Of a stretch of 64,000 nt of DNA, positions 51,040 to 61,889 are shown piece after piece. This DNA comes from Aradus depressus. Taxonomy: Eukaryota; Arthropoda; Insecta; Hemiptera; Aradidae. How positions within the stretch are numbered: the first letter of the stretch is position 1; the number at the start of each line of letters is the position of its first letter. A program made the translations under genes and the position numbers. The stretch covers positions 32,133,087-32,197,086 of the forward strand of contig OY759216.1 of NCBI GenBank assembly GCA_963662175.1, given 5' to 3'. Under the pieces are notes generated by a model, which was not told the DNA's origin, searched no databases, and saw nothing but the letters and a program-made list of their open reading frames with translations.

Positions 51040-54000
51040 ATTGAATGTAGAATAAGATAGACGATATAGTATTGTAGAAGTTTAGTAGAGAGAAGAAGAG
51101 GCTGGAAGAGAGAGTAAGAATGAAACAAGAGTACGATGGGGACTGTCGGTAATAGTGTGTAGTATACGATGTAGTATTAGACGTAGTAAGATAGACGATA
51201 TAGTATTGTAGAAGTTCAGTAGAATGAAGAGGCTAGACGATAGACGATATAGTATTGTAGAAGGTCAGTAGATAGAAGAAGAGGCTGGAGGAGAGAGGAA
51301 GAATGAAAGAAGGCTGTCGGTGATAGTATGTTGAATAAGATAGACGATATAGTATGTTGAATAAGATAGACGATATAGTATTGTAGAAGTTTAGTAGAGA
51401 GAAGAGGCTGGAAAAGTGAAAGAAAAGTATGATGGGGACTGTCGGTAATAGTATGTAGTATTAGATGTAGTAAGATAGACGATATAGTATTGTAGAAGTT
51501 TAGTAGAGAGAAAAAGAGACTGAAAGATAGACGATATAGTATTGTAGACGTTCAGTAGAGAGAGTATGTAGTATAAGATAGACGATATAGTATTGTAGAA
51601 GTTCAGTAGAGGAAAGAAGAGGCTGGAAGAGAGAGGAAGAACGAAAGAAGAGTATGATGGGGACTGTCGGTGATAGTAAGTAGTATACGATGTAGTATTA
51701 GACGTAGTAAGATAGACGATATAATGTTGTAGAAGTTCCATAGAAAGAAGAAGAGGCTAGAAGATAGATGATATAGTATTGTAGAAGGTCAGTAGATAGA
51801 AGAAGATGCTGGAGGAGAGAAGAAGAATGAAAGAAGAAGGCTGTCGGTGATAGTATGTAGTATAAAATAGACAATATAGTATTGTAGAAGTTTAGTAGAG
51901 AGAAGAAGAGGCTGGAAGAGAGAGGAAGAATGAAAGAAGAGTATGATGGGGACTGTCGGTAATAGTATGTAGTATTAGACGCAGTAAGATAGACGATATA
52001 TTGTAGAAGTTCAGTAGAAAGAAGAAGAGGCTAGAAGATAGACGATTTGGTATTGTAGAAGTTCAGTAGAGAGAAGAAGAACGAAAGAAGAATATGATAG
52101 GGACTGTCGGTGATAGTATATAGTGTAAGATAGACGATATAGTATTGTAGAAGTTCAGTAGACAGAAGAAGAGGCTGGAAGAGAGAGGAAGAACGGAAGA
52201 AGAGTATGATGGGGAATGTCGGTGATAGTATGTAGTATGAGATAGACGATATAGTATTGTAGAATTATAGTAGAGAGAAGAAGAGGCTGGAAGAGAGAGG
52301 AAGAACGGAAGAGAGGGCTGTCGGTGATAGTATGTAGTATAAAGTCGACGATATAGTATTGTAGAAGTTCAGTAGAGAGAATAAGAGAGAGGAAGAACGA
52401 ACGCAGAATATGATGGGGACTGTCGGTGATAGTATGTACTATAAGATCGACGATACAGTATTGTAGTAACTCAGTAGAAAGAAGAAGAGGCTAGAATATA
52501 GACGATATAGTATTGTAGAAGTTCAGTAGAAAGAAGAGGCTAGAAGATAGACGATATAGTATTGTAGAAGGTCAGTAGATAAAAGAAGAGGCTGGAAGAG
52601 AGAGGGAGAAGGCTGTTGGTGATAGTATGTAGTATAAGATAGACGATATAGTATTGTAGAAGTTCAGTAGAGAGAAGAAGAGAGAGGAAGAACGAAAGAA
52701 GAATATGATGGGGACTGTCGTTGATAGTATGTAGTATAAGATCGACGATACAGTATTGTAGTAACTCAGTAGAAAGAAGAAGAGGCTGGAAGAGGAAGAA
52801 CGAAAGAAGAAGGCTGGCGGTGATAGTATGTAGTATGAGATAGACGATATAGTATTGTAGAAGTTTAGTAGAGAGAAGAAGAGGCTGGAAGATAGAGGAA
52901 GAATGAAAGAAGAGTATGATGGGGACTGTCGGTGATAGTATGTAGTATAAGATAGACGATATAGTATTGTAGAAGTTCAGTAGAGAGAAGAAGAGAGGAA
53001 GAACGAAAGAAGAATATGATGGGGACTGTCGTTGATAGTATGTAGTATAAGATCGACGATACAGTATTGTAGTAACTCAGTAGAAAGAAGAAGAGGCTGG
53101 AAGAGGAAGAACGAAAGAAGAAGGCTGGCGGTGATAGTATGTAGTATGAGATAGACGATATAGTATTGTAGAAGTTCAGTAGAGAGAAGAAGAGGCTGGA
53201 AGATAGAGGAAGAATGAAAGAAGAGTATGATGGGGACTGTCGGTGATAGTATGTAGTATAAGATAGACGATATAGTATTGTAGAAGTTCAGTAGAGAGAA
53301 GAAGAGAGAGGAAGAACGAAAGAAGAATATGATGGGGACTGTCGTTGATAGTATGTAGTATAAGATCGACGATACAGTATTGTAGTAACTCAGTAGAAGA
53401 AGAGGCTGGAAGAGGAAGAACGAAAGAAGAAGGCTGGCGGTGATAGTATGTAGAATAAGATAGACGATATAGTATTGTAGAAGTTTAGTAGAGACAAGAA
53501 GAGGCTGGAAGAGAGAGGAAGAACGGAAGAAGAAGGCTGTCGGTGATAGTATGTAGTATAAAGTCGACGATATAGTATTGTAGAAGTTCAGTAGAGAGAA
53601 TAAGAGAGAGGAAGGACGAAAAAAGAATATGATGGGGACTGTCGGTGATAGTATGTACTATAAGATCGACGATACAGTATTGTAGTAACTCAGTAGAAAG
53701 AAGAAGAGGCTAGAATATAGACGATATAGTATTGTAGAAGTTCAGTAGAAAGAAGAGGCTAGAAGATAGACGATATAGTATTGTAGAAAGTCAGTAGATA
53801 AAAGAAGAGGCTGGAAGAGAGGGGGAGAAGGCTGTTGGTGATAGTATGTAGTATAAGATAGACGATATAGTATTGTAGAAGTTCAGTAGAGAGAAGAAGA
53901 GAGAGGAAGAACGAAAGAAGAATATGATGGGGACTGTCGTTGATAGTATGTAGTATAAGATCGACGATACTGTATTATAGTAACTCAGTAGAAAGAAGAA

Positions 54001-54830
54001 GAGGCTGGAAGAGGAAGAACGAAAGAAGAAGGCTGGCGGTGATAGTATGTAGTATGAGATAGACGATATAGTATTGTAGAAGTTTAGTAGAGAGAAGAAG
54101 AGGCTGGAAGATAGAGGAAGAATGAAAGAAGAGTATGATGGGGACTGTCGGTGATAGTATATAGTATAAGATTGACGATATAGTATTGTAGAAGTTTAGT
54201 AGAGAGAATAAGCGAGAGGAAGAACGAAAGAAGAATATGATGGGGACTGTCGTTGATAGTATGTAGTATAAGATCGACGATACAGTATTGTAGTAACTCA
54301 GTAGAGAGAAGAAGAGGCTGGAAGAGGAAGAACGAAAGACGAAGGCTGGCGGTGATAGTATGTAGTATGAGATAGACGATATAGTATTGTAGAAGTTTAG
54401 TAGAGAGAAGAAGAGGCTGGAAGATAGAGGAAGAATGAAAGAAGAGTATGATGGGGACTGTCGGTGATAGTATGTAGTATACAATTGACGATATAGTATT
54501 GTAGAAGTTTAGTAGAGAGAAGAGGCTGAAGGAGAGAGAATGAACGAAAGAAGAAGGCTGTCGGTGATAGAATGTACCATAAGATAGACGATATAGTATT
54601 GTAGAAGTTCAGTAGAGAGAAGAAGAGGCTGGAAGAGAGGAAGAATGAAAAAGAGTATGATGGGGACTGTCGGTGATAGTATATAGTATAAGATAGACGA
54701 TATGGTATTGTAGGAATTCAGTAGAGAGAAGAAGAACGAAAGAAGAGTATGATGGGGACTGTCGGTGATAGTGTGTTGTATAAGATAGACTATATAGTAT
54801 TTTAGTTCAGTAGAGTGGAGAAGAGGCTGA
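51040..54830 (+). repeat. Satellite subarray, about 100-112-bp units in 305-311-bp higher-order repeats
   Basis: The unit core is GATAGACGATATAGTATTGT, AGAAGTTCAGTAGAGAGAAG, AAGAGGCTGGAAGAGAGAGG and GATGGGGACTGTCGGTGATA. A marked variant (GATCGACGATACAGTATTGT with GTAACTCAG) recurs near 52745, 53050, 53360, 53960 and 54270, mostly at 305-311-base spacing. The block at about 52230-52620 reappears at about 53445-53840. Confidence 0.9.
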
Positions 54831-56269
54831 AAGAAATGGAGTAAGAAGAGCACAGCTGTTGTAGTAAAGGAAGAGTTGATATAAAATCGTTGAATGTTTA
54901 GTACAGTGAAAAGAATAAAATTGGAAATGCCAAATAGTAACAGTTTGCAGAGAGTATTACAGATGTTTTCAGTAGTGGTAGTATTCAAGAAGTGATAGTC
55001 TAAGAAGTTCTAAGGGAAAAGAAGGTAAAGTGGAAAGAAGGCTGAAAGGGAGAGGGTAAGATGAGTACAATATATAGTCTGTTTGTGGTATTTGTTTGAG
55101 AAGAGCGATGAAGAATTCTCATAGAAGTTCAGTAGAGGGTTGTAAGAGAAAAATAATACAGTAGTTTCTGTCAGTAGCGTGATAATTGTAATAGAAGAGC
55201 GATAAAGGACATAGAAGTTCAGTAGTAAAAAGAAAAGAGGATAATGAGAGGAGGGCGTGAAAATGAAAAGAATAAATAAGAAGAGCTTGAGATAGTCTCG
55301 TTACTACTGCAGTTGTAGTAGATTGGTAAAGTTCTGCAAGAGAAGTTCAGAAGGAAAGAGAAGAGTCTGACGTAATATAAAGATTGATAAACTTCTGAGA
55401 GAAGTTCATTAGAAAGGAAATCAGTCTAAGATAGGTTTAAGATAAGGAAGGGGAAGTGTTAGAACTCATTAGATTAATTAAGAGCAAGATAGAGGATTGT
55501 ATTAAAAGTAGTTTGTACCTAATAGTGAAAGTTGAATAGGTATTGTCTAAGAAGTTCAGTGGAAAGAAGAGGAATCGACAAGAAAGCGAGTAAGAAGAGC
55601 GTATACGTGACGGTCAATAGTAGCAGTAAAGAAAAGTATCGAAAAAAGAACATTGAAAAGAGCATGCGTTATAACATACACAGTATTCAGGTTCATCGGA
55701 GAATAACAAATGTTGTCTATGTCAGGTGACAGATGAAGAAAGAGAAGATGAAATAAAAGAAAGGTAATATTTGAAAATAATACCTGTTAGTATGAGGAAG
55801 AAATGTAGGTTGAAATTATTCTTTAAAAAAAAAAAGTTAATAATTCGAATGAATTTTAAGCAATCTTAGGCTTTCTAAAGTGTGAAAAAATATTTCATTG
55901 CATTGTATCCTTCAAGAATTTTCGTATTCATGCGAATCTTTGTTTAAAATGTGTCATTGTCTGAAATTTTATATTTACATGATAAAATGTAATAAACCTA
56001 CAAAAGAATAAAGATTTACATCTTCAGGCATGCATAGAAGATAGTTAAAGTAAAGAGAAAATAGTTAAAGAAGAGGAGAATGAAGTTGAAAGATAGACAA
56101 ATTTGCATGCTGAAGAGGTGTTAGATGAAATGGAAAAGGTTAGTATTTGAGAAAGAATATCATGCAAAGAACTTTTTTTATAACTATTGTTAGCGGAAAA
56201 ATAAAAGTTTATTTGTAGGAAAAGATAAAGAGAAAAAAAAAAAAAAAAAAGTTTGATTCTGGTGTGTCT

Positions 56270-56600
56270 CTAACAGAGTTGGGCAGCACTCAATTGTATA
56301 GAGCTGGACAGTTCTTGTAGTGCGCTCCTACTAAATTTCCCCACAGATGAATTACCACTCCCGAGGCTCTGGACTTGCTTTGTTAGCCCCATTCTGCCTC
56401 CATGACCCATACCAATCTGTTCCTATAATTCGGGACAACAAATAGCCTAGAGAAAGATTTGTTGGGGCTAGTGCAGGGTGGGATTAGCGAAGCCTCGCGC
56501 ATGTTTTATGAAAATGTAGATCTTACCAACCGGGTTGAGTGCATGAGCTGTTTATAGAAACCCGCTAAAACAAGTCTGCCTCTCAGGTACACATTCCTAT
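56270..56600. other. Unassigned moderate-GC block after the satellite
   Basis: Follows an A run at 56236-56250. It contains AGCACTCAATTGTATAGAGC and GTGCAGGGTGGGATTAGCGA. Likely repeat-derived; not recognised. Confidence 0.35.
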
Positions 56601-56733
56601 ATTTCTTTAAGAGGAGGCTTTCCAGTGATAAATATGTTTTTTTAGTGCTTTCTTTAAGCTATATAAAGAAAGGATGTTGACCTGAGGTAAGTGGGATGGT
56701 GAGGTGAGATGGGGGAGCGAGAGGATGGAGAGG

Positions 56734-57991
56734 TCACTTTTTGGCGATGCGGAAGGCTGTGAAGGAGGTGGGAGCCACTTGGTTGTCCTGCTCCGTGTCG
56801 ATGTTACCAGAGACCAACCACACCCCCGTCTGGTCCCCGACCCCGAGGTCCAGCAGCATCTGGTTGGAGCCACCCCCGCCAGTGCTTCCTCCAGCACTCA
56901 GCAACTCGCTCCACGTGCTGTTGGTCGAGCTCCGCTTCTTCAGCACCACCCTACAACAAGCAATCATGTGTCATTACATACTGCGCCCAAAAAATGGATA
57001 GATTGAGTTCTCCAATTGAAAAAGTGGGAAGTCACGAATGTAAACGGCTCCTTAACTTGAGATTGAGTAGCTTCACAAACCTTTTCACCTATTGAGCAAC
57101 AGTAAATAAGTATCTGCTTGGAAGAATGATTGAAAAGACCATTCAAACAATGTATCTTATGACTCCTCACCATGAAATTGGAGGCTCTGTCCTCTCCTGA
57201 AGATGGGCTGAATCCAAGAGTTATCTCGAAGCCCCTAGTTTTGAATAAAATAGTAAACAACTTTTGTTTGAAAAGATCTCTCATAGATGTCATTTTCAAA
57301 ATGGCGGCTCTAAATAGAACTTTCTGACTGGATTTTTAAGGGAATTACTGTGTTTAGGGAACGCTACTAAAAGAAAACTTCATGAGCATAAAAGAATGGT
57401 CATTTCAAAACCAACGGTTTTCTACATGACGGCCATAGCCATAGACTCATTGCGCTTAATAATGAAAAGGGGAGTGAGAAAGGAACCACTTCCTTGTCCT
57501 TTATTGTTTCGGGTGCACCTTGTGTGTAAACCACCCATCCATGTTTGCAGAGGGAGCTTGGGATCTGAGTATCTTTTCGCTTGGATTACTTTTTCCTGTC
57601 TTAATTCAATTTCTAACCGGCTCAAGCCGACCCGTTAATCCGCTGAACCGGTCTGATTGTTACTATGCACCAAGGATGGCATGGCTTACCTAGTGTTCGG
57701 CTGGCTTGAGTAGGCTGCGAAGGCGATGTGGTAGATGCCTGGACAATGGACGGTGAACTCGCCAGTCTCTCGGCTAAAGCCGACCCCTCGGTCGACCAGA
57801 GTGGTCCGGTAGCTGATGAGGCCGGTTTGGTGGACTCTGGCAGTGCCGGTCGCAGAGAAGCCGACCGGTCCAGTGCAGTCGGCCGCCGTGGCTAGTCCCT
57901 TGGCTCCGATCACCCCAGGTCTCGGTGGGTCAGGTTTCACTCCCGCCGCCATCCCGAGTAGCACAGTCAGTACCACCGTAGGAAGCATCAT
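56734..57991 (-). CDS. Secreted C1q-domain protein, two coding exons
   Basis: Exons 57991-57690 and 56950-56734 encode 172 residues. Start MMLPTVVLTVLLGMAAGVKP is a signal peptide, so the product is predicted to be secreted. The globular C1q domain follows: VGFSATGTARV, TLVDRGVGFSRETGEFTVHC, PGIYHIAFAAYS (exon 1), then RVVLKKRSS, NQMLLDLGVGDQTGVWLVSG and TSFTAFRIAKK with TGA at 56736-56734. This is the order of conserved C1q blocks (FSA, N/R-G...TGxFxCPxxGxYxF, LxLxxGDxVwl, SxFxGfxi). The donor ACTAG/gtaagc and acceptor ttgttgtag/GGTGG keep frame (Arg split 2+1). There is no collagen-like stretch. C1q/TNF-like domains form trimers; the ligand is unknown. Sure of the domain, not of the function. 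Confidence 0.9.
56965..57680. other. Intron of the C1q-domain gene
   Basis: No additional exon is needed: the flanking exons join in frame. Short open frames in both directions show no family signature. Confidence 0.6.
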
Positions 57992-58122
57992 CCCTCTGCA
58001 ACATCAGAATTTGGGTTAAGTGGCTGGGCAAACATTGGTTATAATAGTAATTATGGTGTAGCGTCAACTCAAGACTAATTTAATGCCCCCCCCCCCCTCC
58101 TCCACACCTTACAAACGATCAC

Positions 58123-58250
58123 CTCCATTGTAAAGCCGGACGGTCCTGAGTTGGTGTCGATCTGGGCCGCGGCCGGAGAGCTACCCCGCTCACTTATTTC
58201 CAGTGAGACGGTGGACGGGAGTCTTTTCTCTACGGTAGCTGTCTTCTTGT
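58123..58250 (-). other. Probable 5' UTR exon of the C1q-domain gene
   Basis: About 128 bases of GC-richer sequence on the - strand, ending ACAATGGAG with a donor gtgatc at 58122. An acceptor gttgcag followed by AGGG sits just before the ATG at 57991. The ATG at 58128 would give a short upstream frame out of register with the C1q frame. The 5' end is inferred from the TATA box. Confidence 0.4.
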
Positions 58251-58275
58251 TCCACCCCAAAACAGGATATGACCC

Positions 58276-58281
58276 TTTATA
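58276..58281 (-). promoter_or_regulatory. TATA box candidate for the C1q-domain gene
   Basis: TATAAA on the - strand, about 285 bases upstream of the start codon and about 30 bases before the inferred transcription start near 58250. Confidence 0.4.
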
Positions 58282-58289
58282 GGACGCAT

Positions 58290-59720
58290 CGAATGGTCTC
58301 CTAGGCGCATAAACCCGTCAAAACCATCTGAGTGTATGTTGCGAATTGCCGGATAACAAAGGTCGGCTCTTCACTTTACCCCTTGAAAGGGACCAGGACG
58401 GAAACTCAAGCCGAGCTTCTACATAGATTTTTTGATGTACAAAATCTGACCGGTGTGTCCGATATTCCCATGACTCCTCATGGGGCCTCTCTGGAAAGGC
58501 GCACGAGTTTCCTATGACCCCTGACGAAGTATATTCGACGGAGAGGCTCCCGTGTATTCCCTGACCTCCCTCATGCCAAAATATACAGTGGGGAGCGTCT
58601 CCGTCCAGCTCTCAACGCCGAGGTAACAAATGACAGCCTTTATCGGCCGATTGACACGGGGTGCCAAGTATGTAGCGTCTTACTATACTTACTATTTGAA
58701 ATAATGCCAGCAAATCTTTTATAGTTAACTTTGTAACTATTCAATAGAGGGCTGTAATAGGAAACAATACTAATTGTTGATTTTTTGAAAAGTGTGTGTA
58801 CAACTATAAAATCATCTGCTCTTTTACATTAACAAAGATGCCACGTTGATGTGTGCCAGCAGGGGAAATGAAAAAGACAATTTATTCTGGGACTAAGGTC
58901 TCCTAAGGAAACACCGTGTACAGTAATATAATTGTATTCTAATGTATTTACACGATGTACCATTAGCATCGAATAATGAATAAGTTTTAGAATCATTAAA
59001 ACTAAAATATAAAAACTTATTAGGACTGTTAAAGGTTACATCTAAGTTTTAGAGTGCTTGATTCTGCAATCTTCACTGATGAAATTCACTGCCTTTTATT
59101 TTTCTGCTAGTATAACATTTGAACAATATAGTGGAAACATTAACTAGTATCTGAAGATATCCTTAAGAAATATAATGGTGTAAAGCTGCATTAAACATCT
59201 AATAAGGAGTCAATGTATTTATTGAGGCAATACTGTGACGTGAGATGTAAGGTTTATATCGTACCATTAAATATGGGAGTGTTGGAGAAATCAGATGGAT
59301 GCCTCCCTCCCTAACTCTCCTGTGACCACCTTCTTCAGTTCACCTTTCCACATCAAGATTATCTGCTCCTTCCTATATTCGTTCACAATATTTTTCTATT
59401 ATTTACTACATTCCCTTTCTAACTTAAGCCCACCAATTTCTTCTTCGTCTATAGCACTGACGAATTCCTCTTTTTGAACAAAGAACCACTGAACTGTGTT
59501 ATGCAGTGCTTTCAATTCAACTGAAATTACTAACAGACTTTTATGAATATTCTGTGTGGATTCAACCGTAAACCATTTAATTTTATGCCAATTGATAAAG
59601 AAATCTATCCTATTTTTTTTTTTCTCATTGTTCAAAAAGAATAAAATAACTGTGATATAAACATCGTACTTCATATCTAATATTTGATACATAGCTTTCA
59701 TTTTTATTTTCTTCGCAGTG
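58290..59720. other. Upstream of the C1q-domain gene, nothing recognised
   Basis: 58300-58670 is relatively GC-rich with loosely repeated GAGAGGCTCC/CTCTCTGG and CCCTGAC strings; the rest is AT-rich. No exon assigned. Confidence 0.4.
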
Positions 59721-59724
59721 TTCC

Positions 59725-60020
59725 TCCTAAGATTCTTTCTTCAACGTCTGTCGAGTCGACGTTTTGTTTAGTATGTATTTCATTACTAATATCATTATTT
59801 TTGATTACTTATATACTAATTTATTTTTTTAAGTTGGTTTATTATTTTATGTATTATTGTTTATTCATATATTTTTATAATTATATATGTATATATACTT
59901 TTTTGTGCTATTATTTTTAAAACATTTTTGGTTTTCTTTTCTATAGTACGCACATTGTGACCTGACGAGGGGTCGTGGGAACGCCCAGAAATATCGTCGT
60001 GAAAAAGACACTTCCGGAAG
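59725..60020 (+). other. Repeat end with hammerhead-like core
   Basis: 59962-59991 reads CTGACGA, then a hairpin-forming GGGGTCGTGGGAACGCCC, then A and GAAA. A small hairpin (AACGTC...GACGTT) lies at 59742-59763. This resembles terminal sequences of Penelope-like elements; no reverse transcriptase is visible. Confidence 0.5.
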
Positions 60021-60592
60021 AATTGGAAAAAATATTTATCATAATTTAAATTGTGCTTATTAGTATTTTTATTGTTGTACTCATGTATGTTCAACTGTTT
60101 ATTTATTCATTTTATTTTATTATTTATTGTTATTATTAATCACATGGGTGTCCGACTAAGAGTTACTATCTGTTTATGTATCTAATTTATAAGCTATCTT
60201 AATGCACACATTTTTATCATTATGTTCTGGTTTAATGGATATAAATATTTTTATTATTAACTAGTAAATTAATAAGCGAATAGTTCATTGATTTAATGTT
60301 CTTTGCATTTATTTTGGCCCCAAATGACCACTGGGTTAATTCGCATGAAGAAAAACGCAGAAAGGCATAGTCCTGAAAACACGTTATTCGGATTCAGAGT
60401 AATTAGATTTCAAAGAAACATATTTTCACAATTATTTGCTCCGTTATTGTGGCGAAAGTAAAGACAATGAAATCAAAACAATATTTACTTGAACTAACAA
60501 AGGTAATAAAGAGATAACTAACTAGTTGGCTGAAGACAAAATGTCCATAGAAGGGGAGAATGTGGGCCAAGCAAGAGCTGAAGGTGAGTGAA

Positions 60593-61235
60593 AGTCAGAT
60601 TTTGTAACTCGCTTTTCTAATCTAACTCCAGCTGTCCCTCTAACTCTTGATACCAGCAATTCTAGTCAAAGTTAGATTTTGTAACTTCGCTTTTCTAACA
60701 TAACTCCAGCTGTCCCTCTAACTCTTGATTATTTCAGCATTTCTAGTCAAAGTTAGATTTTGTAACTCTCTTTTCTAACATAACTCCGGCTGTCCCTCTA
60801 ACTCTTGATACCAGCAATTCCAGTAAAAGTCAGATTTTGTAACTTCGCTTTTCTAACATAACTCCAGCTGTCCCTCTAACTCTTGATTATTTCAGCATTT
60901 CTAGTCAAAGTTAGATTTTGTAACTCTCTTTTCTAACATAACTCCGGCTGTCCCTCTAACTCTTGATACTTCAGCAATTCCAGTAAAAGTCAGATTTTGT
61001 AACTTCGCTTTTCTAACATAACTCCAGCTGTCCCTCTAACTCTTAATACCAGCAATTCCAGTTAAAGTCAGATTTTGTAACTCGCTTTTCTAACATAACT
61101 CCGGCTGTCCCTATAACTCTTGATACTTCAGCAATTCGAGTCAAAGTTAGATTTTGTAACTTCGTTTTTCTACAGTAACTCTTCCCTCCAACTGATAGTC
61201 TAACTTTGGCCAAAGTTTAGCTTTGTAACTCTTCA
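60593..61235 (+). repeat. Tandem repeat, 77-81-bp units, about 8 copies
   Basis: Each unit has GTYAGATTTTGTAACT, CTTTTCTAACATAACTCC, GCTGTCCCTCTAACTCTTGA and then a variable ATACCAGCAATTC or TTATTTCAGCATTTC segment. The unit pair with TATTTCAGCA followed by ATACCAGCA/ATACTTCAGCA occurs twice, so a dimer was copied. The last units decay. Confidence 0.93.
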
Positions 61236-61270
61236 AGGCCCAACATTGTATTTAATGCGTTTGTAAAACA

Positions 61271-61885
61271 TAATAAAATAACTGTTGTCATACCTTTCGG
61301 TGGAAACCATCGTCACTGGCTGCCATAATAAAATAACTGTTGTCATACCTTTCGGTGGAAACCATCGTCACTGGCTGCCATAATAAAATAACTGTTGTCA
61401 TACCTTTCGGTGGAAACCATCGTCACTGGCTGCCATAATAAAATAACTGTTGTCATACCTTTCGGTGGAAACCATCGTCACTGGCTGCCATAATAAAATA
61501 ACTGTTGTCATACCTTTCGGTGGAAACCATCGTCACTGGCTGCCATAATAAAATAACTGTTGTCATACCTTTCGGTGGAAACCATCGTCACTGGCTGCCA
61601 TAATAAAATAACTGTTGTCATACCTTTCGGTGGAAACCATCGTCACTGGCTGCCATAATAAAATAACTGTTGTCATACCTTTCGGTGGAAACCATCGTCA
61701 CTGGCTGCCATAATAAAATAACTGTTGTCATACCTTTCGGTGGAAACCATCGTCACTGGCTGCCATAATAAAATAACTGTTGTCATACCTTTCGGTGGAA
61801 ACCATCGTCACTGGCTGCCATAATAAAATAACTGTTGTCATACCTTTCGGTGGAAACCATCGTCACTGGCTGCCATAATAAAAAT
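61271..61885 (+). repeat. 55-bp tandem array, 11 full units plus a partial, apparently identical
   Basis: Units start at 61271 and every 55 bases to 61876. The unit reads TAATAAAATAACTGTTGTCA, TACCTTTCGGTGGAAACCAT, CGTCACTGGCTGCCA. I see no base difference among the 11 full units. Confidence 0.97.
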
Positions 61886-61889
61886 GTTT

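Larger units (their letters stand above)
41335..56165 (+). repeat. Giant purine-biased satellite field, about 14.8 kb
   Basis: The + strand is A/G-rich and very poor in C throughout. Related strings recur end to end: GTGTAAGAAGATCG, AAGTACTG or AGTATTGTAGAAGTTCAGTA, GAGAGAAGAAGAGGCTGGAA, GAGCATGATAGAGACTGTCA, GTAGTAGTAGTA. All subfamilies look derived from one ancestral unit of roughly 100-130 bp. 41.3-43.8 and 45.1-48.5 kb are highly diverged; three stretches are homogenised arrays (listed separately). The field fades out after 55.8 kb. No coding sequence is credible here: minus-strand frames up to 169 codons only reflect the lack of TTA/CTA/TCA on this strand. Confidence 0.9.

Noticed and set aside
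51391..54988. Minus-strand frames with repeated YYILSPTVPII-like segments
   Set aside because: The protein repeats mirror the 100-112-bp DNA satellite units; frame and length vary freely between copies.
58075..58260. Minus-strand frame starting GWNKKTATVEKR
   Set aside because: It lacks an ATG start and does not join the C1q frame through either possible donor, so it is treated as 5' UTR.
59684..59920. Hydrophobic plus-strand frame resembling membrane segments
   Set aside because: AT-rich composition alone gives Leu/Ile/Phe/Tyr-rich frames; no splice sites or conserved motif.
60593..61885. CRISPR array
   Set aside because: Units are contiguous tandem repeats without unique spacers, in a eukaryotic setting.
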